Positions 20,647 through 31,747 of a stretch of 64,000 nt of DNA are shown here, one piece after another. The notes below the pieces were generated by a model, which saw only the letters and a list, made by a program, of their open reading frames with translations, had not been told where the DNA came from and did not search any database. Source of the stretch: Spongospora subterranea f. sp. subterranea (Eukaryota; Endomyxa: Phytomyxea; Phytomyxea; Plasmodiophorida); NCBI GenBank assembly GCA_049724395.1, contig JAUGWO010000009.1:62001-126000 (forward strand), read 5' to 3'. How positions within the stretch are numbered: position 1 is the first letter of the stretch; every line of letters starts with the position of its first letter. Both the position numbers and the translations under genes were made by a program.

Positions 20647-22716
20647 ATGACTTTAACCTCGTCGATTGTTGAGCCCATCAAAAGGCATCTGCATGATCGT
20701 CTGCCCAAAATGTGATTAATTATTGTTCGATTTCTAACGATCTGTTTAACATTTTACTGCTGGATTAGGTGCGAAGCGGACCCAGAGGCGCTGTCATCTT
20801 ATATCTTGGCGCTATTGCAGCGTGATCAATCCATGGACGCTTTACGTGATTCGTGTTTAACCGAATTAACTGAATTTCTCGGTGGCCAAACTGCCCAGTT
20901 TGTATCGGGGTTATTTTCATTGATCGCGGATCTGGCTAGTGACGCTCGGTCGTCATCGATCCCATCTTCGTCCACTCGTAAGCGCCATCATGATCCCAGC
21001 TCCAGGTCCGGGTCCAGGTCAGCGTCTGTGTATTCTCCCGGCTCCGCCTCCCATTACAGCAACGATAAACGCCATCGTCGGGATGATCGCTACTCCAGCA
21101 GCTATCACAACGACCAAAGGCGAGGGAGCGGTGGAAGTGGGAACGGCAATGGAAGCAGTGGCCCCGGCAATGATGGGTATCGCCATATCGACGACGATTA
21201 TAACCAGTCGTATATGGATGTGAGAGATGGCCGACCATACGCATCGCCCTATGATGACAGACAGCCATTGGTTCCAACCCGAGGCTACAACGATTACAGA
21301 ACCGGTGGCGGTGGGTCTGGACCACAGTACGGTCAGCGACATCGTCATGAGTCGCGATCGGGAGCGCCCATGGGCAATGATATGGTCCAGCCACAGGTTG
21401 GCGGGTCGCAATCGCGACCCCGACATGGAGAACAGAGGCAACACCCATCGCAGCATTCCTCCAACCGTAATCCATCATGGAATAACAATTCTGCCCCATC
21501 TCCCAGACCGGAATCTGCTCCGTCTGCATCCGCCGCTCCTACTCAACAACCTCGTAGTCCAACAAACTTGTTTATCTCCAATGTGCCAAGAGATCTCAAT
21601 AACCTCGCTACGTTGAGCGCATATTTTGGACGATTTGGCGAAATTGTCAACATCCAAATCAAAGCCGACGCCAATAAAGCTTTCATCCAGTTCAAGACAC
21701 ACTCCCAAGCCAAAGCTGCCCTTGGTTGCCCGGAAGCTGTATGCAATAACAGGTTTATCAAGGTATGCTGCATTTTCCCTTTCATTCTGCTACAGAGAAT
21801 TCAACTTTGGGCATTACAGGTATTTTGGGCCAGATATGATCCTATGGACAAGGAAGCAGGTCTTGCATCTGATATTGTTACTGGCGCTGCAGCGCCCAGC
21901 ATTCTAGATGAACAAGCGCTCCTGTTAAGGCAGCAAGAGAAAGAGGCCCAGGTTAGACGTGATCGTCTACAATTGAACACAGAGCTGAAGACGAAAAAGA
22001 CCATGATGGATAAGCTAAAAAGCATGACCGGGGAAAATGCCGCTCGTCAAGCCACGATTACCAAGCTTGAGGAGGAGTGCACTCAGCTTGAGTCCAGGAT
22101 TTCGGCATTGCCCGCCGTTGAAGACTCTGCTTTACCCGCTCCAACTGATGGCCATAGCGCTGGATTGTCGATTCAAGATCAGCTAGCTCAAGCTGAAAAG
22201 GAAGCAGCTGCTTTCGGGTTGGTTGACGAGTTCGGAAATATTGTCTATGGAAAATCTGGGTATCGCGGCGGTCGAGGTGCAAAGGCTGGGACACGTGCGT
22301 CTGGCCGTGGACGTCGCGGACGAGGTAATGGTCGGCAATCAATGACATTGGACAATCGAACGAGAATATTAAGCGTTCGTAATATTCCTGAATCATATGT
22401 CAACGAAAAGATGGTCAGGTCTCATTTTCAAAGTTTCGGCGAGATTAGCGGTGTGGAGATGGGGGCTTTCGGCGAGCCTACGTCTGCTTTGGTTGAGTTC
22501 AAAAACAGAAATATTGCCCAATCTGCATTGTCATTCGGCACCTCCATGTTGCAGCGCACCCTAACTCTGGATTGGTACGACGGCTCTATCAATGCTTCAG
22601 AAGCTAACATCGGTCCCCATGCTGGCGTTGTCGCTGCGGCGGGTGACCATAATGCTGCCGATGTAATCAGTGACGACGACGATGACGAAGATGTTGACAG
22701 GTCATGGAAGCGATGA
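20647..22716 (+). CDS. RBM26: RBM26/RBM27-like RNA-binding protein
   Basis: Exons 20647-20711, 20769-21762, 21820-22716. The N-terminal ~75 residues (SSIVEPIKRHLHDRLPKMCE, then ADPEALSSYILALLQRD and LTELTEFLGGQTAQFV) match the PWI-like N-terminal domain of RBM26/27. A long Ser/Arg/Gly/Tyr-rich disordered region follows. RRM1 starts TNLFISNVPRDLNNLATLSA and ends FIKVFWARYDP; then comes a coiled coil, a Gly/Arg box (GRGRRGRGNGR) and RRM2 (TRILSVRNIPESYVNEKMV). The C-terminus is acidic (ISDDDDDED). Animal relatives work in nuclear RNA decay with the exosome-targeting PAXT connection. The CCCH zinc finger found in RBM26 is not visible. The 57-nt intron 21763-21819 has no stop and is in frame, so an intronless reading is also open. 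Confidence 0.88.
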
Positions 22717-22894
22717 TTTACGACTTAGGTTTCTCCACAGCGGTGCCTTTCCTTATTACATAAACATTATAGTACGATAAATCACTCAATATCCATGTTC
22801 TATATTGTATACTCGTAGACCCCGGTATGCGTTATGATTCTTGATATACAGGAAGTAAAATTTTCATGTATGCAGCATGATAGGGTGGCGCCTT

Positions 22895-24301
22895 TCATTG
22901 TGATTGCTGCTGTTCTTGATGTTGCCGAATTTGAGCCTGGACGACTTCCAACCCAATTTGGGCCACCCGTTTTCTCGATTTGGCGCTGTATTTCTTCACA
23001 ACCGAGTTACTGGTTTTGTCAGAAGCCAGGAGCGCATACATTTCTTTAACGCATAATCGGATATCAGCATAGACATATCGGGTATGCTGAATTAGATGGT
23101 CTCCCCACGGCTGCCCATCGAAATACGTTGTCAAGTATATGGCTGAAGCCGCTATCACCGAAGGTGGATATACCTGATCGAAATAAGCGACCAAGAGGCG
23201 TCAACCACGGTATAACGAACCAGGAAAGAGTACTCAATGAGAGTGAGTTCCATTAAATAGCTTGCGAAAAAACTGTTTCTCTCATCAAATTCGGCTACCT
23301 GACTTGCGAATGAGAAAGACTAGCTGTCAAATAAAATCATCCTTACCTGAGCAAAGCGCTGTGCAAAGTGGTATGGTGTCGGCACCGTAAACTGAAACTG
23401 TAAAGTAGTGCAGAATTCCGATTCGCACATCAAAACATCATCACGGTTGAACGCCTACATTTTTCAATTTCTTTACAATGCAGAAAATAGTGCAAATATT
23501 ACCTTGTCAGAGACGTAAACAAAATCTTCCACCTCTGGTGCAAGCATCTCTTCGTACTTTGAGGCTACAAACAGGGCTGTGCTTCCAACCAGTTGCAACT
23601 GCGTCCTCTTTAACGGCTTAACTGACACGTATCTAGAAAACTAACCAGTGAGTGATTCAACATCTGTCAGGAGGCAGGAGCCACACCGATCCATGACGTT
23701 AATAGCAAGAAACAGGGTCTCTTGTTTTAGATTAAACATATTATGGACCTGATGATGGGGCCAGCTCTATCAGAGCATTAAATTGAATGGAACGGTATTG
23801 ATGGCTGACCTCAACAAGCCAGTCGACCAAAATGCGACGCATATCGGGCCTAATGTCTGGTTGATTACTCATATAATCAGGTGCCGCCAGATGAACCGTC
23901 TCGATCTGGAAATAATGGTCGTATATATCTGCGGCGTATTCGGAAACCCATTGTGGATCGTCAATATTAGTTATGTCTCTATAATACAAATCCTTACAGG
24001 TCAGGGGCAGCACCCCTCGTTATGAATTATGCACTTACATGTCATCCAGCTCCAGATCAATATCGTCCAGATCCATTGACACAGGCACTGCCTCATCGTT
24101 TGGAATAACAGTTTGCTCGGCTGGTTCCACACGGGGCTGTTTTTTGCCCAGCTCTTTAGAATCCACCTTCTGTGTTTTGCCAATCACATTGTTGCTGATG
24201 TCTCCAAGAGGGGCTCGCTTGGATTGTTGCATGATGGATCCAGACTGTTTATGAGCAAGATTGGCGGGAATGTTTTCATCGCTGTTCGCGACCTGTGCCA
24301 T
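22895..24301 (-). CDS. CCNB: G2/mitotic cyclin B
   Basis: Seven exons (minus): 24301-24039, 23978-23810, 23748-23687, 23632-23503, 23454-23347, 23298-23209, 23173-22895; about 366 residues. A destruction box RAPLGDISN lies near residue 30, as expected for APC/C-dependent degradation. Cyclin box 1: [50 protein letters not shown]. Cyclin box 2: [37 protein letters not shown]. It should activate CDK1 at mitotic entry. Exon 6/7 joining near 23174-23208 is the least certain (35-nt intron; a residue or two could differ). Confidence 0.93.
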
Positions 24302-26361
24302 ATCAGACGCTGTGGTTAGTTGCCTGCGACACACCAGGCGCCAATAGGAGGCGCGTGTGAGTCTAAGGTGGATCTGAGTATTGAGTGTGGTCCTGGCCCC
24401 TTGGTGGAGGTCAGAAGGGGGACCCCCTGAGACCGAGCGCAGCCCAGGCAACAGCCAATGGATGAGGCGCAGGAGAAAGGGCAGGTTTGGTGGGGGTCCC
24501 ACTGCCACAGTCAATACCCCAAATACGAAACCGATTTTTACACGTAAAATAACCAAACAAAACCAGTAATTGCTCAGATTAATATCATTAAAAAAACAAG
24601 TCGCAAACTGGCGATAATGTTGAGGGACTGACCATCCTGTAGGTCGAGTTCTCCATATCGTAGATTTAATTGTGACCTTTCTCAGGCAACGCTCTGTCTT
24701 TAGCTGACCCAATGCCAGAGCCCGTCTTGGTTAAACAGATCGGGGGGGCGTTAGCTAACTGGGACCGAGCCGTTCCGCCACTGATATGTGGGATATATTT
24801 GGGCTTGTAAGGGTTTGACCGGTCAGTACTAATTCCTGGACAGTGAACTGCGCTAATGGTCTGTTAACGTTAAAGGGTGGGAGCCAGTTGGAGTTACCCT
24901 TACCTCCTGGATCCCCTCTATAGCCTGCCTCTGCCCCTATCCTGGCCCGGCTACCCCTTACCTGGATATATGTCTTTGGGCACGCTACAATACCACGTCA
25001 CGCACACTTTTTCCTCACCCAGGCAATATTTTGAATATGCCAATAAAGCGCGCCTGAAATTTATCACTTGTCCTGTGATTCCCGGACCACGGAATCAACC
25101 CGCGCGAATGATGAGTGAACCCGGCACAGGCAGGACATGGTCTCATGTGGTCACAGGGTAGAAATTGAATCCCCGCTCACCCACAAGATATGAGTCAGAG
25201 AGGTAGACAACCGAATCGCCCGTTACCGGTAGTACCTTACAGGTTTAAAAAGCTGGAAGGTTGAGCTGCTGCTCATCGGATTTCCAGAGGGAATTTGACA
25301 CAGGATCAGTCCGGTTGCGCCATTTTTTACTTTTTGTATTTTGCGATAATATGCCATAATCTGGTTATTGATCAGTTTAATCTTAGTCACGGTCAGTTTT
25401 GCATGTGTAACTGCCGTTTCATCGCCTCGCGAAACGAATTCGGATCGCCGGCTCGCTCCATGCGTCCGTCGAATCGACCGGAACCAACTCTAACATCTCG
25501 CGGTACAGCCGTATCGTCTACGCTAATTGACATATCGCCACGTATAATTGCATGTCTGACGCGAGAGGGACTTCTTCTACCACATGATTGTCATCGGTAG
25601 TTCGTTCAGCTCATTTTATTTCCCCGCCTCGTCGCAGTCATTCTCCCCACCGTTTTAAACACTCTCCTCTCTCAACTGCGATAGCCAGTCTTGTTGTGTC
25701 ACTTCGCTGGAACGCATAGCTCGGACAAAGGATTATTATAAAACCTATCCAATAAAGGGTGGCCCATGTCCAACCAGATTCAAAATTCCAATCATTGAAA
25801 ACATCTGTGGCCTTCATCAACACTAAACAGAATAACATTTTTCAGCGAAAATATCAGATATTACCTATATGATTTTGTTATACGCTCCAAGGAGTATGTA
25901 TTCTCTGAACTCGATTCCATAACGGACATTGCTTGGCTTTGCTGAAATATGATTATCGCAATGCTAAATAACGGATATTGCCTGGGCAATTGGGTATGCT
26001 GCCAAAACCGTTTAACATTGTTGTTGGAACTACTATGCTTCCGGTTCTCTTCATAATAATCAAGAGCGTTATGATTGCAAACGTTTTCGATACCGCGAGA
26101 AAATTTTCATCTGGTTTGCGATAAGAAGATGTCTTTACTTAAAAAAAAGTTAGACATTGTGAATCCCGGCACATTGTGAATCCCGGCTGCGATTCCAGTT
26201 TCGCTGTCAAACAATCCACGCCGCTATTGAAATCGTAAACTCGACCAGAGGAAGAAGTTCACTTAGATTCCCATGAGCGGGGGATTCCCAAGTAACACTG
26301 ATACACATACTGGGCAGTCTCGCCGATCCACTCTGCCCCGTTATTCTGCAATGAGAACATA
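24302..26361. other. Long intergenic region between cyclin B and cutC
   Basis: About 2 kb with no recognisable protein. A frame at 25295-25600 (plus) is open and ends in a protein-like tail (TLIDISPRIIACLTREG) but has no family signature or clear start. ACATTGTGAATCCCGGC occurs twice in direct tandem at ~26154-26187. Confidence 0.4.
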
Positions 26362-26404
26362 ACTAGTAACGTTATTGTTCTGAACAATACATAACGTTAC
26401 TAGT
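26362..26404. repeat. Perfect inverted repeat upstream of cutC
   Basis: ACTAGTAACGTTAT (26362-26375) and its exact reverse complement ATAACGTTACTAGT (26391-26404) flank a 15-nt loop. The loop region holds a further small palindrome (TTGTTC-T-GAACAA, overlapping the stem end). It ends 45 nt before the cutC ATG, so it would lie in the promoter or the 5' leader. Confidence 0.9.
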
Positions 26405-26449
26405 CAGTACTCCCCAGCATGACCTCTATTCAGTCCGTCATTATTGTTA

Positions 26450-27278
26450 ATGACGATTGGTGTCGAGGTTGAGATATGTTGTGATTCGGCTGAATCATGC
26501 CACGAGGCAGTTTTGGGCGGGGCTGATCGTATAGAGCTGTGCAGCGCCTTGGACCTCGGCGGTTTAACGCCGCCCTACTCTCTGATCAAATGGGCGATCG
26601 CTTCGTTGCCCATACCTGTCCACGTCTTGATCAGACCTAGACCTAAGCATTTCCATTATTCACCGCAAGGTTAATGTTCAGTACCATTAGTTGGCAATGT
26701 CTGGCCCCTCATCAACACGATATGTATATATATATATAGAAACTGAGTTAATGCTTGAGGATATTCGCGTTATAAAGAGTTTTGGAGGACCCGGCGTCGT
26801 CGTAGGTGCATTGACATCAGAAGGTTATATTGATTATGATCGCGTTCAATTGCTTGTTGACGAAGCAAAGCCGATGGAAGTCACATTTCACCGTGCGTTT
26901 GATGTCAGCTTTGGTGATCATCGCGATATCATGCATAAGCTTTATAACATCGGTATCACTCGCTTATTAACTTCGGGTCGCTGTCGTTCTGCTGTTGAAG
27001 GCGTGACATTATTAGCTGATCTAATCTCATCATCACCGGCGAATTTTACAGTAATGCCCGGTTGCGGAATTACGCCCCATAACTGTCTTCATCTGCTGGA
27101 TCGTACTGGTGCTTTAGCAATACATGCATCAGCGTCTGCCGATATAACAGATGACATACATTACGCCAACAATGGCGTATATATGGGCAAGGAAACTGGG
27201 CGCGAAGACATGCGACGCGTCACTTCAGCCGACATCGTGTCGCAATTGAAATCGCTATGTAATCGCCCCAGGATTTAG
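26450..27278 (+). CDS. CUTC: CutC family protein (copper homeostasis)
   Basis: Two exons, 26450-26669 and 26740-27278, about 252 residues, the usual CutC length. Landmarks: VEVEICCDSAESCHEAVLGG, GADRIELCSALDLGGLTP, PVHVLIRPRP, VVVGALTSEGYIDYD, VTFHRAFDV, ITRLLTSG, VMPGCGIT and the C-terminal AIHASAS. CutC is a TIM-barrel protein linked to copper handling; its exact reaction is unsettled. The intron (70 nt) contains a (TA)n run just before the acceptor. ATG 26450 is used because the only upstream in-frame codons are TTG TTA after a stop. Confidence 0.94.
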
Positions 27279-27499
27279 GAATTCCGTTGACAGTCAAGTT
27301 TTAACAGCAAAACGTGTCGTGTATTGGTGCGACGTCAACTCAGTTTAATCAATACAACGAGTACCAAAAAAATTGATGCCGAGATTGATCTCCGGTCAAT
27401 CATCAAGGGCCGGATCAAGATGGATCCTTGGCCATTGTTATTGATTCATTATACCGCCCTCCGTTTCTCTATTGTATTTTATTGTTCAGGTCTGTAATA

Positions 27500-28113
27500 A
27501 TGTCCAGCTCCACTGTGCTCCAGCCGCATAAGGCGCGTCGTTATGGCGTTTTGATCGTGTTCTTCGGCATTATCACAGCATCTCACATCTTCGACGCTTT
27601 CTTCTGGCATGCCAACTTTAACGATGCAGAGAAGCCGATTGCAGTTGGGGATTCCCAAGAACTGGCATCTTTGTGGCCCACGATCGCTTTATTCTCAATC
27701 CTCTCCTGTGTGCTGCTATCGGTCCTATCCTGTATCGCTTGCGCCGTCACCCTGTATTTTGCGACCAGCTGCTGGGCGCTGATCGGGGTTCGTTATCCAG
27801 TCGCTACACTCATCAGCGTGCGCTGTTCATGTACTGCTTTCACATTTGCCATCCATGGGTCTATCTCTGACGTGTTTGTGCCCAGGCCATTTCGTTAGTT
27901 GCCATGCTATTCCAAGAGCGATTTCGCAAATACGTGTACCTGAAGGAGACAATGTTCCAGATAATGGTCATCCTCGCTAATTTGTTCATGTGCGTTCAGT
28001 TGTGGCAGTTCAAAAAGCGCTATTCCAAGAACAACGCTGGCATTAATCAATCCGCTAATTTCAAGCAAATAATCGTCAACAAGCGCTCAACGGCACACAT
28101 GACCCACATATAG
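27500..28113 (+). CDS. Small multi-pass membrane protein, unknown family
   Basis: Exons 27500-27817 and 27886-28113 give about 181 residues. Four hydrophobic segments: YGVLIVFFGIITASHIFDAF, a stretch around PTIALFSILSCVLLSVLSCI, one around PVATLISAISLVAMLF spanning the splice junction, and QIMVILANLFMCVQLW. The last is followed by a basic tail (KKRYSKNN). The join restores a continuous membrane helix, which supports the 68-nt intron. Its position 3' of cutC is probably coincidental. No family recognised. Confidence 0.65.
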
Positions 28114-29390
28114 ATAGCGATAGGCGGCCAATCAACTGCACACCCTCAACGGGTCAATAAATCCATCAGTGATTGCGTCTACATTGCGTTTCTGTTCGCT
28201 ATATCAGTGATGATTTCTGCCGGCCGGATTGATCATCGCATCACAGAATCAGCTGCCCTGGCTATTGGGCCCAGGCGGTGCGCCAAGCTGAACGAACGTG
28301 ATCGGCCTGGTTTTCGAATTTGCTCAAAAGGCTCATCTTTGAGGTGGATTTTTTTGCCAGGACGTTCAATGCTTGTTCGACAGCAATAGTGCAAGCGTTG
28401 AAAAAAAAATCAGTACTAGCACGTTTATGCAGCGCAAACGCCGACAAAAGCGAGATTAGGTCAGCTGGCAATTCTGAAAAGCTCAAAACGTAGCAGCGAT
28501 TCACGTTGAGGCGCTGGCTGATGAAAAGATTACGGAGCCTTTGTAAAAAACCGTTCTAATCCATTAGACTTGGCCCAAACTGCCTTGGGATTCGAAGGAA
28601 ATCAACCGAGGGGAAATGTTCGGTGGAGTTAGGAAAGTGGTACAACCGAACCTGACAGCGATGGTCCATAGATTCGACAACCCCATGTTTGAAACGGTGA
28701 ACGACATTGAGAAAGACTCGACCTGAGGCAAGAAACTCCAATATCAGGTTCGACCAACATCACTCGATTGCCAAGAGAGTCAGAGTGACGACTCAGTGGC
28801 CTCCGACAGATGGAAACGACTCGAGAGCGAAAAATTTCTGCCGAGCCCAATCATGAACTGGTTCACACATGCTGTCGGCGAATCAGGTTGACACCCGCAT
28901 ACTGTGTATTGCTTAGATATGTTGCCGGTTGAAATACATCGTGGATGGAGTTGGGGAAATGCCTGCACATGGGGTTCCTGAACAATGGCCACGCATTGGC
29001 CAGTTTTCGTCGAGAAGGCGATCAAGGGTACCTGGACCTTGAAATATTCCTGACTTTTCAATGGAGTTGAGGCCGTTGTACTCAAGGCGTGTGAGGATTA
29101 GAACACGTCTCGACATCCACAGAAATGGTACAAATATCTGTCGTATTTGTACTCCATGCTGCTGGGCACATTACCAATTGAAAGACCAGCCGACCGACCT
29201 AGCCAAACGAGGGCGTCACCACCTGTCGAACGGAGCTGATACCGATCCGATTCCGACGGTTGGCGCTAAGGATCAGCGAATGGAGCCACTGTGTAATTTC
29301 AATAATATAAACAAACCTGAAAACTTCCAGTAAAGGTCAACCTTTGTTTCTCATAAATCGCTAGTGAATGTATTAATGGCGTTGGGTGAA
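28114..29390. other. Region without a recognised gene
   Basis: Short minus-strand frames at 28262-28504 and 28780-29085 look moderately protein-like but have no family signature, no clean start and no obvious splice join. Possibly decayed sequence. Confidence 0.3.
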
Positions 29391-31472
29391 TTAGAAGCAG
29401 ATGGGCAAACATGAACTGCCATCGTCGTGGCCGCTGATCTCGTGATCATCGTCGTGCGCGCGGGCCAAGCGGATCGACGACCGCGCCTCGATGTCGGACT
29501 CCTTGATGCTGGCCTGGATCAGGGCGGCGATCGAGGTGAACACCGCCTGCGACAGGATCCCCCACCTCAGACAGCCCATGATCTCGTTGGCCATCATGAA
29601 CACCAGCAGCCCGATCGGGGCCAGTATGACCTGGCAGAAACTGTTCAGGCCGAACAGCTCGCATTCGCGGCCGACCGGGACCATGGACGCGAATACGGCG
29701 CGGCTGAGGGCGAGGCAGCCGCCGGTCGCCGTTCCCATGATGGGGACGGTGAGAAACAGCCATGGACGGTCGGACTTGCCCAACAACAGGAAGAACATGA
29801 GGAGGATGTTGACGACCCAGAGGGCGTAGGAGAGGGAGAGGGCGCGGCTGTAGCCGATCTGCGAACCCAATCGCAGAAACAGGAACGCGCCGAAAATGCT
29901 GAAGGCGATATTGCCTAGCATCGCCAGACAGATGTGCATCGACGACAGACCCAGCTGCTCGGTGACGAACGTGGCGCCCATGGCCATGACCGACCCGACA
30001 CCGGCGCAATAGAACGCGGTCGCGATCAGGTTCCGGCTGAGAACAGAGTCGTGGCAGGTACGGCGAATGGTTCGGCCAAGACCGATGAACGACCTGAGAA
30101 CAAACCGGTGGTTGTCGCCGTCTTTGGGGATTCGTTGCCCAAGACGATTGAGGCCGATGTACGACCACACCAGGCACCATATTCCTAGCGATAAACACAA
30201 TACGGGGACGACGAAATCGGGGGTGTTCAGGGCGTCGACCCGTTTGATCTTGACGGCGCCAGGGGTGGAAACCTCAATCACGTAGAGCACGTAATGAAGG
30301 GCGGCAGGGAGGTTGCCGGTAAGGCGCAGGAGCTGATCCTCTCCATCGCTGCGTATTGAGACGGGTTCGCCGGCGGCAACGCGGACACCCTTCAATCCGT
30401 TGTCGTCATAGGCGTAGACGAGGATGCGAACCTTGGACGAGACCGCGCGGGAATGGGCAACGATGTTGATGGTGAACTCCTTGTTGGACAACGCCACGTG
30501 CGACGCTTTCTCCTGCAAAACCAGGTACGACAGTTCCCCATCCCGACCGGACACAACCGCCGATCGTTTCTTGAGGAACTGGGCCGTTTTGAACGAGTGG
30601 ATTTCGCAGGGATAGGTCCCATCGCTCCCGCACTGGCTCCATTGCTGGAGAATATCGGTCCGGGATTTCGCCAGATGCGCTTCGGCTTCCTCCAGCGTCG
30701 TGAACGATCGGCTGCGGAAGTGCTGAGCGCTGACCTCGCTGTCAATCTGACCGCCCATAACCGATAGCTGCTCCGCACCCAGCAGATACGTCGTCGCCGA
30801 CGCCACCGTCAACAGGACGATCTGCGCCAGGAGCCCATAACGAACCGCGCGTTCCGATATGGCGCTACGCTTGTCAGGGGAGTTGCCCAGTTCGGGCAGG
30901 TACGAGTTGGCCAGGAAGTCGGACGATTGACTGGCACAGAATATGATGAACAGCAGCAGACCGCCCAGCATCCATAGATCACGAACAACAACGATCACTG
31001 AACACATTTGGACAACAATCGTTCAACATTTGCGGCGATGAAAACCCGACCAGAGGTCGCTGGGCACTTTACCTGCACAGAAACTGAATCCCACAGAATA
31101 CGTCATCACTTTCAGCAATGAACGGCGATGTGGACTGAAATCGGCCAACGCCCCGACGATCGGGCTACATATCGCCGACACGAGCGAGGCCATGATTAAG
31201 ACCACCGTCGAGAACGAGGTAGGGAGAATACCAATATAGGCCATACGCCCCCGGGAATCGACCGCGTATTTGGCCAGTACGGTCAGGTATGGGATCAGGA
31301 AGGCCAACATGAATAGCGAGCATGGGGTCTTGGCGATACTGTAGAACACGTATCCGGATCGTTCATGACGCCGCGACGACGGGGGTGACGAGGGGTCGGA
31401 TCGTATCTCGACCCGATCGGGGTTCGGCTCCAGATCGGGGAACTCCACGACACCGGTGGAAGGGTTCGCCAT
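29391..31472 (-). CDS. Atg22/UMF1-like major facilitator transporter with large soluble insertion
   Basis: Exons 31472-31073 and 30997-29391; about 668 residues. After a hydrophilic N-terminus, hydrophobic segments follow with UMF1/Atg22 landmarks: FYSIAKTPCSLFMLAFLIPYL, ICSPIVGALADFSPHRRSLL, then SSDFLANSYLPEL and SERAVRYGLLAQI. In yeast Atg22 exports amino acids from the vacuole after autophagy. Between the early helices and the second half lies a soluble insertion of roughly 170 residues (from ~GGQIDSEVSAQHF to VDALNTPDF) with no recognisable domain; it would face the lumen or the cytosol. A further set of helices follows, ending in an acidic tail. GC content is visibly higher than around, which explains the long shadow frames on both strands. 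Family assignment is by motif order only. Confidence 0.75.
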
Positions 31473-31747
31473 CGGAACAATAATCCAGCTGCAGCCGGTT
31501 TAAATATTGGGGATTAGGTTAGGAAATGGGCCTGTCCCACGTCACCGATCACTTCCTACCAGCGGAAGTTCGCCAGAGATCAATTGATGGAATCAGTCCG
31601 TTTTCTAGGGTTGACAGAACCGCGCCCAGATGATGATGCCCGTTGATATTTCCAAAATTTCGTGCACCCTGATTGGGGTGAAATTCCTATTATGTTCATG
31701 CAGTTGATAGGCAGTGAATATTGGGTTGATCGTGTATTTTTTGTGGA
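31473..31747. other. Short intergenic region
   Basis: About 275 bp between two same-strand genes. No ORF or repeat noted. Confidence 0.4.

Noticed and set aside
20936-21616. Long frames antisense or shifted within the RBM26-like gene.
   Set aside because: Shadows of the low-complexity Ser/Gly/Arg-rich codons of the real exon.
29427-30778. Long ORFs (up to 250 codons) on both strands inside the Atg22-like gene.
   Set aside because: Shadow frames due to high GC; the real frame has membrane helices and family motifs.
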